Shown here: positions 22,936 through 35,459 of the stretch, in pieces
Layout: each line of letters begins with the position of its first letter
How positions within the stretch are numbered: position 1 is the first letter of the stretch
Assembly (NCBI GenBank): GCA_963921825.1
Contig: OY997591.1
Location: 43,545,825 to 43,609,824, forward strand
Direction of reading: 5' to 3'
Length of the DNA: 64,000 nt
DNA from: Erodium maritimum
Taxonomy: Eukaryota; Streptophyta; Magnoliopsida; Geraniales; Geraniaceae
Made by a program: the position numbers and the translations under genes
The notes under the pieces: model-generated
Database searches by the model: none
The model's input: the letters and a program-made list of their open reading frames with translations, nothing else
Told to the model about the DNA's origin: nothing

Positions 22936-25717
22936 TGTCACGCCCCAAATACGGTTTTGATCGGACTCGAGACGTGAACTCAAAAGTAATTAATTAATAA
23001 AAGTAAGAAGGAATTAAATGAAATAAACCTCACAATTTTAGTTCGAAAATAACAATTCCGATAAATATAACATTAGTGAACCGCTCAAATCCGAACTATT
23101 TAAAACATAGTTTAGTAAAGAAAAAGGGGTACGTCTCTAACACATAACACCACTTGGAGCCTCAACGAGCTCCCGAGCTCTGAGACTTCCTCTAGGCCTA
23201 CTCATCAATGAAACCTGAAAAAACAGTAAACACGAAGGGGGTGAGCTTACTCTCAGTAGGAAAAAGTAGTAAAGTAAAAAGAACCGCCGCTTTGACAACA
23301 AAATCCAAATTAGTACGATTATCCAAAAGACACCATAGTTAGAGATCAACAAGAATTTCAACACTTAATAAAATAGTAACTCAAAGGGGATCAACGGGGA
23401 GACAGCTTATTCACCAATAGAACAACTAAAGAAACACACGAGTATCGAAATATAGATAATTTATACCACTAGACTCCAACCCACACACAAACCAACACAT
23501 CATACCGGAATGCCCCTTGGTCAAGATGTCCTCCCGGAAATGCCCCCGAATGGGACACATATCATCGTGCTCCCGGAAATGTCCCCGAATGGGACACATA
23601 TCATCGGGGTGAAACAAGTCTCTCCGGAACACGTAGCATCGGAGTGAGACAACAGTATACCATGCCGGAATATCCCTCGGCCTAGGTCTTCCCGGAACAC
23701 GTAGCGTCGGGGTGGAATAGTCTCTCCGGAACACGTAGCATCGGAGTGAGACAACAATATACCATCCAGGAATATCCGTCGTCCTAGTTCTTCCCGGAAC
23801 ACGTAGCATCGGGGTGAAACAACAAGATAAGCATATCTGACCGGCACCTCCCTCGGTCGGATAGCTTCCCGAAAATACACTTCGGAGCAAGTAAACCACA
23901 ATGCACACAATACCAAACAAACACATTACACCGAACTCATATTATCAACCAAGCTTACCGACTTGACTTACCAAGCACGTCCAATCGCTGTATCATTCAC
24001 CCGATCACATCACCAGACACAATCATATCACATTCAACACAATCACTCAACCAATCATGTCACAGAGCAACCATTCATATCATACTCATCATAATTCATC
24101 TATTTTAATAAGACTCTTATATTAAACAAAGCATGGAACATGCATCGACAATTGAGGACACTCAACCATCATCAATACAAGCAATCACGCGATCCTAAGG
24201 CTCGACATGGCCATTCGTCCAGCACTGCAATTTCCCAATAAATGAAAGCGGTTAAGCTAGTGAATCACATCCTATATGCATACTAAGACTCTTCCGGTTA
24301 TTATCGTAATTAAAAGCGGTTATTCTAGTGAATCACATCCTATATGCAAACTAGGACCTTTCCGGTTATTATTATCTTATAGGCATACTATTAGCATTCT
24401 TTAAATTAAGAGTGGAGTTTACTACTCTTCCCTACCTCGAAAACAGACCATGCCTAGCAGTTGACGACCTGGCTAGCTTCCTCCTCGTCTTCTCACACGG
24501 TCTAAAGGCCTCCTCCTCCGTCGAGCTTGGGTCCAAGGTCTTGGATCACAATTAATACTATAATTAAAGGCTAACCAAGGGTAGTTTAAGAGTAATACAT
24601 CTAAGTTAAAAAAAACCCAACCGTTTGGTTCAAAATAACCTTTCGAAATAAACGAAAAACACCCAAAAAGGGCTCAAAAGGACCAAAACTAGTCTGCCAC
24701 GGATCGGGTCACGGAGCCGTGAGGTTACCCGTCACGGACCCGTCACGTGTGCCATCACGTTCTCCCTCACGGAGCCGTGACGTCTCCCATCACGGTGCCC
24801 GTCACGGATCCGTGACGGCCCAAACCTGTTTCGTCATTCTTCTTCCTCCAGCCTCCTTTTCACGAAAATAACAGCCAAAACTCCATTTTCAATGACACAA
24901 AACCTTCAAAACAGTCACATAACTTCAATCCTTCACTACCCAAAGTAGGATTCATCAAAATAACAAATACCCAAGGGATTTCCAACTCAAGAACAAGTGA
25001 TTTCAACATAAATCAATCATCTACTTCTCTAAAACAACATCCAACCACATAGAACTCAAAATCTAGCTAGTTTAAGCAAATTACATGAAAACCCATAACT
25101 TGAAATTAGATTGTGAGAGTTTACTTACCTTTAGAGTGATGAGATGATGATGATGATGGATTTGAGGAGAAGAAAGGGTGAAGAAATGGCTTGAAAGGAG
25201 GTCATTTTCCCTTGTTTATTCTTGAAGCTTCAATGGAAGCTCTTCTTCTTCCTCTCTCTAGCAAAATTCGGCCACAACACTAACAATGAGAGGAAAAGGT
25301 CCAAAATTGAGTCATATAACCTAAGGGTGAATTTCCTAATATGCTCATTTGCTCTTATCCACTCAATGCCAACTTAAGAGGGCTAAAAGGGTCATTTTGG
25401 CCTCCTTTCTTTTCCTCCAACCTAACATGGACAAGTGTCCATGTAGGGACTACCTTTTTTAATTAAATCCAGCACTCCAATATAATTAACTTTAGTCGAT
25501 AAAAGTCCTCGTTTGACCGAAAGTTGACTTTTTTCACAATTACAATCATTTGAACGGAAACGGCCCAACTAAGCTAACCGTAACGATGGCTAAGCTTTTT
25601 GGGCCCCTGAAAGGTCTCGAATGACTCTCGAAGTCATCGATTGACTTTTCCGGCCGAAAGTCAAACTTTGTCACAAATCACCGGTTCGACCGGGATCGAC
25701 CGGGGGCGGTTCTTACA
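22936..25717 (-). repeat. T2 5' LTR (2,782 bp)
   Basis: From TGTAAGAACC (25717) to GGGGCGTGACA-type end (22936) on the minus strand. It lacks L2. It holds the perfect palindrome GTCACGGATCCGTGAC at 24801-24816 within the CACGG cluster, and a GAGTAAGCTCACCCC version of the lineage hairpin near 23238-23255. Confidence 0.92.
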
Positions 25718-25724
25718 TAATATC

Positions 25725-27545
25725 ATAATATCCTTCAAATATTTGGCATAGATAGGCATACTTTTAATTGCATCTAGAAAAGGAATATTAATCTCAAGCT
25801 TCTTAAACACATTCAAGAATTTAGCATATTGATCATCATGTTTAGATTTCTTGACAACATAGGGGAAAGGAAGAGGTGGAGTCTGGGTTTCTGAATCAAC
25901 CACGGGCTCCCTTACCTTCTTGCATTTAGAGCGTTCTCTGCTCACTACCTCTGTTAAGCCTTCTTGCTCCTCCTCTTGAATTTTCTCCGTATAGATTTCA
26001 TGTGGTAGCTCTTTCTCAATTCCCTTATCTACTAGTTCTACCACCTTACCACTTCTTGTAGAAATTTCATGTGCACTTTCTCTAGAATTCTTCTCGGTGT
26101 CACTAGTTGTATGTAGTTCATTGCTGTGGCAACCTGTCCTGGCTGAGTCTGCACTGCTTTTCAATTTTTTTCTGACTCAGCTTTACAATTGGTTTCTGAC
26201 TCAACTTGTTTCCTCAGCAACTGCATGATCTACATGTTTTTTTCCTCTAGTTTCTTCATCATCTTCCTGTCCTTCTCCTCTTGTTGCTGCATAATTTTTA
26301 AAATTAAATCAGTTGGATCAGAGGAAGGTCTTTGATTACCTTGATTTTGTTGAGGTTGAGGGTTTTTTTGCTGGTTGCCCTGATTTTGATGTCTTTGATT
26401 GAATCTGGGAGATATTGGATTTTGGCTTCTTTGATTCTAGTCTCCTCCCCATTTGAGTTCAGGGCGATCTTTCCAACCCTAATTATAGTTGTTGTTGTGA
26501 TTCACCTAGTTAGCCACCTCAACTTGGGATCCTTGCATCCCCATTACATAGTCCATTGGATTAGGTTGTGGTTGTTGTCCCTGCATGCCTGCAATCATCA
26601 ACCTCATTTCTTTTAAATGCTCTATGACTTGATTTATCTCTCCTTATGAGCAGACTGAATTGACTGTAGAACCTCCAAGCCCTCTTTTAGAATGCCAAGC
26701 ATCATTGGCCATGGTATTCTCTAGAATCTCTTGGCATTCCTCTAGAGTGTTCTTGGGGAACGTGCCGACAAATGCGGTGTTCAGCACTGCTTGACTTACT
26801 TTGTTTAACCCTTTGTATAATTCTTGCAACTGCAACCACAATTCTTGTCCATGATGAGGACACTTTCTCATGAGTCCTTGATATCTCTCCCAAGCTTGTA
26901 CCAATGATTCAAAGTTTGATTGAGCAAAATTCTGGATCTTGGCTCTAATTCCTTAGTCTTCCTTGGCGAGTAAAATCTGGCTAGATCAGCCCATGTTGTA
27001 ATGGTGTGGTGAGGCAAGCTTGTAATCTAGTATGTGGTATCATCTCTTAAGGTGAATTCGAAGAACATTAGCCTATCTGCATCATTTGTCACTCCATTGT
27101 ACCTAAAAGTAGAACAAATAGAGATAAATTTAGATAGATGTGCAGCCGGGTCAAGATCCGTAGTTGGATTCCAACTAAATTGGTTTTGTTGAAGTAAATT
27201 AATGGTAGAGGTTTTTATTTCGAAGTTCTGAGCTGCCACTACTGGTGCTCGAATGCTCTGATGTAGGTTATATGTCTGAGGTGTGCCATAATCACATAAA
27301 TATCTTGGTGGCCTCGCGACATTTATAGGACCCTCGGGTGGGTCTACTTGAACCACCAGGTTTTTCGATTGTCCCCCTCTTGCATTCTGCCCAGTGCCTT
27401 CAACTCCCACATTTCCCATTGTATATGAGGTTATAATTCCCTCACCGAGTTTCTTCTTTAATGCTCTTATCTTCAACTGTCCTGCTTCACGTAAATCTGT
27501 ATCACTAAGCAAATCACTTGGAGTGCATTTAGATTTTGTAAGCAT
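25725..27545 (-). pseudogene. Athila Gag
   Basis: Three main frames, read from 27545 downward. First, 27027-27545, with PTTDLDPAAHLSKFISIC and DRLMFFEFTLRDD. Second, 26644-26904, with SLVQAWERYQGLMRKCPHHG and LNKVSQAVLNTAFVG. A glutamine/asparagine-rich stretch follows, and then 25661-26164, with FLNVFKKLEINIPFLDAI and PIYAKYLKDIM. These segments are characteristic of Athila Gag. Stops lie between the frames. The 3' part is cut off by T2 and resumes at 12440. Confidence 0.87.
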
Positions 27546-27664
27546 AAAATAACCTTAGTAACAGGCACACGATGAGAACGGAATGTAAAACAAAGATTTT
27601 AAAAGACAGATAAAAAGTGAAATAGTCGTAACACAACTTTTATAGAAAGGGTTGGCTCAATTGC

Positions 27665-27682
27665 TCCCCGGTAACGGTGCCA
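27665..27682 (-). promoter_or_regulatory. Athila primer binding site, tRNA-Asp type
   Basis: TGGCACCGTTACCGGGGA on the minus strand, two mismatches from the plant tRNA-Asp primer site used by Athila elements (TGGCGCCGTTGCCGGGGA). It fixes the 5' LTR/internal border. Confidence 0.9.
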
Positions 27683-29071
27683 TTAACTTAACGCCCTGCG
27701 GTTTTAACACATAAAATGGCATGGCAAGCGTACCGGTCTTCAAGTAGTATTAAGGGGTAAAGTCCATATATCGTACCCAAGGGAGCACAAGTCAATGCAA
27801 TTTCTATCTCAAAGTTGTTATCAAGCTATTTCGGTAATAAAATAGTTTTGGGTTTTTAAAACATGTAAAAGAGAAAATAAGCAATTCAACAATGAACAAG
27901 TACTCACGAAGCTCGAGAGAGGTTTGAATTAGAGAGAGAAAAAATCTAAGGTTCTAGATGCATAAAGACCAATTCCAATGCATGAAATGGCGATGAACAA
28001 TGTGAAGTTGTCTGATTCTAGGGGAAATGAATTATCTCTCAAACTAGTCCTAACTTCTCCCATTTTTTTTGAACCCTAATGGAATCTAACTACTTAGTTC
28101 TCCCGAATCAAGATGTTGGAAGACCAAAGCACTACGTTCTTTGATAATTTTTAACTTCTGGTACGAATCATAAGGTTATTGCAATTGTGTTAAAATATCT
28201 ATCCATAATATAGATTTAAACTCAATTCGTATAAGATTTTTGACCAAATTGCAACTTACCTCTCCCTAGTGTCAGATTGCAATTCCCACCTTCTATCAAG
28301 CCTACCTGGGAGATAGAGCATTAAATTCAAACCAAATACAAACCCTAAATCAAATCAACCAACATGATATTCATACATTCAATACATTGGAAATCAACTC
28401 TCTAATCACGCATAGCCCTATATTATGGGGGTTTAGTTACTCGTGATCAAGGAAGGATAAGAAGCCATTGATGAATATAAACAAGCACGCTTCATAATAA
28501 AAAAGTGTAGAGAAGTATAATACCAATTGTGATTACAAATGATGTTCTTCAAGGTTTGAATCTCCTTTTCTCCCAGCTCTAAACTCTCTTCTCTTCTAAG
28601 CTCTCCAAAATACAAGTTAGCCATATTCAAAGCCTAAAACTGGAGTTAAATAGGGAAAAATCCGAGTCTGAAATGAAACAAGGAAGACAACTTATGCGTG
28701 CATCATGGGCAGTGTGTCGGCTACGCATGCGGGTCCGTGACGGGCAACGTCACGGCTTCGGCACACTGCCTGCATGCGAAGAGAGGCTTTTTGGCTCGAT
28801 TTGCTACAATGCTCCTCGGAAAACACCACGGCTCCGGGTGCGGGTCCGTGACGGACCCTTTACCGGCTCCGGCTCTTTGTCCGCATCAGATCAGTGCTTT
28901 AGAAACAACCCTTTTTGTGGATTTTCGCTCCTATTTCGCTTCATGACCTGATAATCATAAGACACACTAGAAACACATAAAATATAGGATAGTGAGATCC
29001 AAACGGGAATAACATAAAACATAAACACCCCTTAAATGTGGCATTTTTAGTGATAAGATGCGACCGCATCA
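27683..29071 (-). repeat. Athila 5' LTR (about 1.39 kb)
   Basis: Bounded on the left by the primer site and on the right by TGATGCGGTCGC (minus strand), where LINE sequence begins. The second LTR is not recognisable in the window, so the outer border is inferred from the break in LINE homology. It contains GGGTCCGTGACGG motifs at about 28728-28860. Confidence 0.75.
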
Positions 29072-31247
29072 ATCCTCCTACCAAATATCATCCGAAAAGA
29101 AGATCCTTTTGCCAGGTCGTAGATACCACTATAAATCTTTGACTCCAAAACAATTTACAAATATAGGTTCATTGATAAGGCATAGAATGTTCTTTAGAAA
29201 GCTTTGATTCACAATTTCCAGAAAGATTGAAAGATCCCACATGGAACTGCTGCAGCCTAGCTTGGCACAAATGATCACCTTCTAGAGAGAATTCTCTACC
29301 AATTCAAACGTTCACTACCATTTAGCTAGGAAGGCTTGATTCATGATGGAGAGATTTTTAATGCCTAAACCTCCATCCTCCTTGTCTCTGCATACTAAGC
29401 TCCATCTGACTTTACAAAAGATTTTAGAGATAGAGGAACCATGCCATAAGGATCTCCTATACTACATTTCCATAGCCTTACTCACCCCTTCAAGAGCCTT
29501 TGGTACAGAGAAATAATAAAGAGGAAGTGATCCCAAAGTTTGTTTTATAAGGGTAATCCTCCCTCCAAAGTTTAGGAGCTTAGCCTACCACAATCCAAGT
29601 GCTTTTTGGAATTTTTCCAGTATTGGCTGCCAAGTTAATAGTCTCCTTGGATTTTCTTCTAAACTGAAGCCTAGGTAGGTGAAATGAAGAGAACCTAGGT
29701 AGGTGAGTTGATCGGGGAAGTTTCTTGCTCAGACAAATTCATTGAAACCACTATAGACTTATGGAAGTTGACTTGGAGGACACTCAATGATTGAAACATT
29801 AAAAGAGCATATTTAAGGTTTTTAACTTCAGAAAAATTTGATTTGGCAAAAAAGATTGTAGCATATGCAAATTGCAAATGAGAGATGGATGGTGCTTGGG
29901 GTGATATTTTAATTCCTTGGAAAAAAATTCTTGACAACCCTGCTAACATTATCTGATTGAGGCCTTCATCAATATAGAAAATAGGAAGGGTGAGAGTGCA
30001 CAACCTTGCCTCAAACCTCTAAAAAGAGAAAAAGTCTTGATTGGGAGATTCGTTGATGAGAATTGAAACTGAACCTTTTAGCCAAGATAAAATCCACAGT
30101 CTCCACTAAAGACCAAACCCCATCCTTATCAATAATTTCATAAGATACATCCAATCAACCTTGTCAAAGGATTTTTCAAAATCATCATTAAAAATTATAG
30201 ATTTTTCTTTGATTTCTTGATGTGCTGAACAATTTAAGAAGCTGCCAATATCTCATCCATTATTTGTCTTCCAGCCATGAAGCCAATTTGATCCCCCCCT
30301 ACCAAAGACCCAACAACAACTTTTAGTATGAGGGTTAGCAGCTTAGATAAGATCTTATAAGGTCCTCTCATAAGGCTAATTGGCCTGAAATCATCAAAGG
30401 TTAAAGGAGAGGAGTTCTTGGGAATAATTGTTATGAAGGATGAGTTGAGTCCTTTCCCCAAATGAATTGAATGATAAAAATGATTGAAAAATTACAGCAG
30501 ATCAAGCTTTATTATTGACCAAGACACCTGAATGAACCTGAGGGTATAACCATCTGGGTCTAGAGCTTTGTCTCCTTTACATGCCTTTGACCTTGTAGAA
30601 TTTCCTCTTCAAGGAAAGGTCTTTGAATCCAGTTAGATTGTTCCTCAGAAAGAGATTTATAGTGTAGATCATCAGGGTTAGTAGAATGAGCCCCTTTATA
30701 GTTAGCCACTTTATGAAAAAATATTGAGCTCTTGTCTCCTTCATGAAACCAAATCCTTCTGGCTTTCTGACTCCAAAGTTCGGAGGATAATTAAGTTTTT
30801 TTTTGGATGAGCTCAACCTTTAATGCTCCTCTCCCATAAAAATTTTATGGGGATAAGGGTCTTGATTCAACTAAAGAATCTAGTTGCTCAATAGAGGACC
30901 TTAGAGTTTCAATCGGAGTAGATAAAAAAACCAAAGACTTCCACATTCCAAGACTTAACATTGTCTTTCAAAACGTTTAACTTCCTATAGAGAGAGAAAT
31001 GTGGCGGAGGCCATAATATTGAAAAGAAAGCCAGAAATACTTTAGTGTTTATAATAATCTATAGTCTTTAGTCCAAATATTCGAGAATATAAAAGGTCTT
31101 GGACCCTAGCCAGCAGTAGTGACTGATAAGAGAATGGCTTTATGATCTGAGATGCATCTTGGGAGACATTTTTGAATGAGATGATAAAACATGGCTAAGA
31201 CATCAAAGGAGATCAAGAATCTATCAAGCCTAGAGGCCCTTGATCTT
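29072..31247 (-). pseudogene. LINE ORF2: endonuclease C terminus, reverse transcriptase, start of zf-RVT
   Basis: From the top: the endonuclease end SRASRLDRFL and RCISDHKAILL (31190-31240, containing the conserved SDH); RT text LNSSFITIIPKNSS, DDFRPISLM and GRQIMDEIL (30234-30461); and SHLQFAYATIFF (about 29870), where the catalytic F-A-D-D is changed to F-A-Y-A. Near 29330-29380 GLGIKNLSIMNQAFL marks the zf-RVT region. Loss of both catalytic aspartates plus numerous stops makes it inactive. Confidence 0.85.
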
Positions 31248-32824
31248 TGTAAGAACCATTCCCGGTCAACGCCAGTCAAAGCGGCGAAAAACGAGAAAAT
31301 TTAAAATTTTTGGACAGACACCTAAATGAACCTAAATTTGACCCCGAGGGCCATGTCGGACTTAAGTTGACATCGATATCGACCAAAGTTAGTTCTGGGG
31401 GACTCAGGGCCACTTTCTGACCAATTTGGGAAAGGTTGACTTTTTGCTGGAAAAGTCAACCGAGCGACGTTTTGGTCCGTTCGAGACTCGTTTTGGATCC
31501 AAAAAGCTTAGCCGTCGTTACAACGGTCTTAGTTGAGCCGTTTCCTTGTAGCCTGTGAAGTTTCGTAATTTCTTGGAAAATGGGCCCGTTCGGGGCCCGA
31601 GACGGCCAAATTTCGCGAATCTGACAAAAAAATATCTACAAAGATATTATTAAAAGAGGTGGGACCCACTTTCCACTTGTCACACAAAGTGGTGGTGTTA
31701 GGTAATGTTGAACAAAACAAAAGGATGAGTGACTTGAGGTGTTCGTCCATAATAGAAAAAAAGGAGTAGAGAGAGATAGAAAAGGAGAGAGAAAGAAGAG
31801 AGACGAAGGAGAAGAGGAAAAGGAAAAAGAGAAGGAAAAGGGTAGGGTTTGTCGATTTCCCGACGATCCAACCAACGGATCGTCTCAATGGTTGAAAAAT
31901 CGAGCTCCCATCGTCATTCCCTACGGTGAGAACCTAATTGATTTTCGTTTTGGTACGTTTAGAAGTTAGGGTTTGTGTTTAAACGGGTTAAGTTGGGAAC
32001 ATTTTGGAGCGAAAAGGATCGGTTTCCGGTGACCGGAGGCTCGGGGGAGCTCCGGCCACCGTGGGTGGTGGCTAGCCGGAGCTAGGACCGGCCACGATGG
32101 TGGTGAATCGGTCCAGCCACCCACGGCTAAGGGTGGCCGGGTGGGGCCCACGCGTCGGGTCTTGGGTTTTCGTGATCGGATGGTTTAGGACGACCCCCAA
32201 GTCATTAATCCACACCAGGAACGAATTATGGATTTAAATTGTAAAAGTTGGAAATGACGGGTTTAGAAACTTTAAACGCGAATTAAATTGCTCGGAAGTC
32301 GGAAGTTGATTCCGTCGATTGCATTGGAACCCTTGAATTACTCTAAGATCGTAGAAACAAAAACGGGAAATTTTTGGATCCCGAAAGGGCGTTTTCCGAT
32401 CCAGGGCAGATTCATTAAAATTCAGCTTTGTCTGCAAACTTAAAAAGTGTTGTACTTTGTGTTCATGTTAGATCGTGCCGCCGACCGCGGAAAGGGGAGG
32501 CTAGGCGAGTGACTGCGAGCACGCCGGAGCTTGAGCGTGGACTTTTGGGAAAGCGTTACGAGGTAGGGAAAAGTAGCCAGATCTCGGTTTTGACTAGGGA
32601 AAGTTAACAGTAGAAATGCAGGTGACACCTGGTGGTGTCGTAGGATAAGTAAATTTATCAAAAACTAGAAATGCAGGCGACACTGTGTGGTGTCGTATTA
32701 TACGTGAACGTATCGAACAATATAAATGCATGTGACACTTAGGAGTGTCGTAGGACAAGTGAACATATCGAACAATAGAAATACTGGTGGCATTTGGTTG
32801 TGCCCTGAGATTGATTGAATTGTT

Positions 32825-33215
32825 TTGTGTGTCTTGGGTGGCCATGAGTGCCTGTGGGGAGTTGAACCCGTATTTTACCGTTTGTGTGTCTTGGGTGGCC
32901 ATGAGTGCATGTGGGGAGTTGAACCCGTATTTTACCGTTTGTGTGTCTTGGGTGGCCATGAGTGCCCGTGGGGAGTTGAACCCGTAATTTACAGTCGTGT
33001 GTCTTAGGTGGCCATGAGTGCCTGTGGGGAGTTGAACCCGTATTTTACCATTGTGTGTCTTGGGTGGCCATGAGTGCCTGTGGGGAGTTGAACCCGTATT
33101 TTTACCATTGTGTGCCTTGGGTGGCCATGTGTGCCTTTGGGGTGTTGAACCTGTATGTTACTGTTTTTTTGTGTTTATGGGTGGCCATGAGTGCTCGTGG
33201 GGAGTTGAGCTCGTA
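32825..33215 (+). repeat. 58-bp tandem array in S1
   Basis: About seven copies of a unit containing GGTGGCCATGAGTGCC and GGGGAGTTGAACCCGTA, the first three nearly identical and the last ones degraded. Related single units occur in the T1 and T3 LTRs. Confidence 0.9.
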
Positions 33216-33333
33216 TTTGGTTGACTGACGTGCCGAGTGGTAGTTAGTCGTGATGTCGTATTCTTTTCCTTTCCTTTGCGGGGATTGTGTGTCATTTTGT
33301 TGTGACTGTGATTGTTCTGGTGGTACTGTTGAG

Positions 33334-33800
33334 CTATGCCCGATGGGTGTGTCGTACCCTCCGGTGCGCGGTCGATAAAGAGCAGAGAGATGTGTTCCCC
33401 GTAGGTGAGTAGCACCTTCCGCCGCGTGATCGGTAAAGTGCTAAGGTTAGAGCTGTGCCCGAGGGGTGTGTCGTACTCTCCGGTGCGCGGTCGGTAAAGA
33501 GCAGAGGGATGTGTTCCCCGTAGGTGAGTAGCACCTTCTGGCGCGTGATCGGTAAAGTGCTAAGGTTAGAGTTGTGCCCGAGGGGTGTGTCGTACTCTTC
33601 AATGAGTGGTCGGTAAAGAGCATAGGGATGTGTTCCCCGTAGGTGAGTAGCACCTTCCGACGCATGATTGGTGAAGTGCTAAGTCTAGATTTATGCCCGA
33701 GGGGTGTGTCGTACCCTCCGGTGCGCGGTGGGTAAAGAGCAGAGGGTTGTGTCCCCATCAGGTGAGTAGCACCTTCCGACGTGTGATCGGTAAAGTGCAG
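33334..33800 (+). repeat. About 120-bp tandem array in S1
   Basis: Four copies of a unit that includes GCCCGAGGGGTGTGTCGTAC, GGTAAAGAGCAGAGGGATG and GTAGGTGAGTAGCACCTTC. I see no counterpart in the T1 or T3 LTRs, so the array expanded in the S1 lineage. Confidence 0.9.
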
Positions 33801-34336
33801 AGGCTTGTGGTTGTGGTTTGCGTGAGTTTGATCACTTCTGTGTTGTGTTCTTTGAGGTCGTTATTACGGTGTCGGGTCTACATTACGTGTACGGGTGTTT
33901 ATTTGGTTGGGGAAAGTAACCGTTTTCGTGTGACAGTCGGCTTATTTGAGTTTGGGGATAGTAGTCCCCGGTGTTTTGTTTGTTGTTGGTGTTTCCGGTA
34001 TTTCTGCTAGTATGCCGTAGTCAGTCTGGTATCCGTGGTGGTGAGCGACACTCACCCCTAGCTGCTTTTCCAACAGGTACTGGTCGCGAGGCGGACTAGG
34101 GGAACTCTCGAAGCTTGAAGAGCTGGGAGCGGGAGTCCGGGTTTTTGGGAGTCTAGCGACGTACATGTTGGTTTTTGTCCGCTTGTTTTGGACGTATTTT
34201 AAGTTGTAAAACATTATTTTGTTTAACTCAAAGTGGTGATTTTAAGCGGTTTTATTGAAATGTTTGAAAATGGTTTTATTGTTTCACCGTTCGCGTTCCT
34301 GGTTCGGTGCTACTGAATTCGGGGCGTGACAATCTT

Positions 34337-34900
34337 GGTCCAAACCAGGTGAATTTACCACCTACCAAGGGAAGATCCAAGAGATCAAAGGCATCTACAA
34401 AATTCCGGAAGGAAGTCATGTCTCTTCTCTCGTTCTCTTTCATCGGCACTAAGGATGGTATTAAAGTCACCAGCTAGTAATAGCAAGGTTGAGGTAGGGA
34501 ACGTAGTAAATTTCTACTACAAGGCCAGCCGCAAAGATCTTCTCCCTTCGGGAGAACAAGGAGCATATATATTAATGATTGCACAAGGGCTGAGAGAATG
34601 AAGAAAATTACCAAGACATAAGAGAGCTCCTTCAATGCTATAGGAAGAGGATAGATGAAAGAAGCCAGGATCCTAGATTGTTATGGTTCCTCCTGAGTTG
34701 CCTGAAGTTGGGATGAATTCAAATTTCCAATCCCCACTAATTCCACAGTCCCTTAATAAATTGAAGGGCACAGAGTTTAACTTTAATTCCTGAATACAGA
34801 TGAAATTAGGCCTTTTCTTGAAGCAAACGTCACCTAATGTCCTCTTCTTTTGGCTGGAGGACAATCCTCTCAAATTCTATGAGAGGATTCTCATGACTCA
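34337..34900 (-). pseudogene. LINE ORF2 endonuclease, N-terminal part
   Basis: Frames 34673-34873 (RPNFICIQELKLNS, the conserved glutamate region of AP-type endonucleases) and 34276-34470 (FRNFVDAFDLLDLPLVGGKFTWF). It continues across S1 at 31247. The nuclease would nick target DNA to prime reverse transcription. Frameshifted. Confidence 0.82.
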
Positions 34901-35459
34901 GGTTTAAGATAAGTGTGGAGTGTGATAAATTCCCACTAGTTCTCCTTCTGAATCTCTGTCTAGATCTAAAAAGGCATCCTCACCATCTGAATGTAAATCA
35001 ACCCTATGAATTCTTTCATCTTCAAGAGAAAAGAGTTGTTGAATAATGACCTTATCAAAATGAGCAGCCTTGAGACCTATAGCCTTTCATAATTCCCAAG
35101 CTTTTGTTGCTTCAGATCTCCTATGAGATTAAACTTCAGCCTTGCCTTTGCCTTTGGATGTAGTTTTAGATCTGGTTTCATAAGACTTTGAAAGATCGAT
35201 TCTTTTTTGGCTTCCTTTCCATTTCTTAAATTTAATCTTGCTGGGGGTATTAGACTAAGGTTGAAGGCCCATCAAATCTGCTACCTCGTTGATCTTATTT
35301 TGAATAAAATCTGGTTGTAAAGAAGGAGCTAGATCGGCATTAGCCTGAAATGCTTTTGCACTTTGGATATTATCCAAGCCTTGAATTGTAATAGGAGAGG
35401 ATAAAAAATCTGATAGTGTATCTTCAGCATTTAATGCTTGAATTTCCAACCCATCCTTT
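34901..35459 (-). pseudogene. LINE ORF1 C-terminal part and ORF1-ORF2 interval
   Basis: Text such as DGLEIQALNAEDTLSDFL and DFIQNKINEVADLMGLQP follows directly from SATK on the far side of R1b, so it is the C-terminal part of ORF1. A lysine-rich stretch (about 35130-35230) follows. No function can be assigned to this portion. Confidence 0.7.

Larger units (their letters stand above)
12441..25717 (-). mobile_element. T2: Tekay-like Ty3/gypsy chromovirus with both LTRs, coding genes decayed
   Basis: Minus-strand element: 5' LTR 22936-25717, primer site, leader, gag, protease, RT-RNase H, integrase with chromodomain, polypurine tract, 3' LTR 12441-17068. It sits in the Athila gag-protease region. 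An 8-bp TATGATAT sequence is present on both sides, with two extra bases next to the 5' LTR, so the target site is recognisable though not a clean 5-bp duplication. The two LTRs differ at many visible sites and one carries the L2 insertion, so it is clearly older than T3. Confidence 0.9.
7101..29071 (-). mobile_element. A1: Athila-like Ty3/gypsy element, decayed, interrupted by T2 and R1a
   Basis: Read on the minus strand from 29071: LTR, tRNA-Asp-type primer site, gag, protease, reverse transcriptase, RNase H and integrase fragments. The gene order and motifs (LMPLNIFKQLGL, YPRGIVEDVLVKVDK, FLDGYIGYNQI, FMDDFSMF) are those of the Athila lineage. Every gene carries stops or frameshifts. T2 (12441-25717) splits gag from protease, and R1a (8670-10357) splits RNase H. 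The 3' LTR is not recognisable; it may lie beyond the left edge or have been broken by T1. The right end was inserted in the LINE ORF2, at a GGATGAT...GAGGAT context. Confidence 0.85.
31248..34331 (+). mobile_element. S1: solo LTR of a T1/T3-related Tekay family (3,084 bp)
   Basis: Starts TGTAAGAACC and ends GGGGCGTGACA, with ATCTT on both sides (31243-31247 and 34332-34336). It lies in the LINE endonuclease, between GGKFTWFGP and SRASRLDRF. Its order of segments is that of the T1 LTR: opening CCGGTCAACGCCAGTC, GC-rich part at 32030-32150, tandem arrays, palindrome near 34040-34056. Single LTRs with intact target duplications arise by recombination between the two LTRs of one element. Confidence 0.95.

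Noticed and set aside
32825-33800. Regular repeats resembling a CRISPR array
   Set aside because: The units are contiguous tandem repeats without unique spacers, inside a plant LTR.
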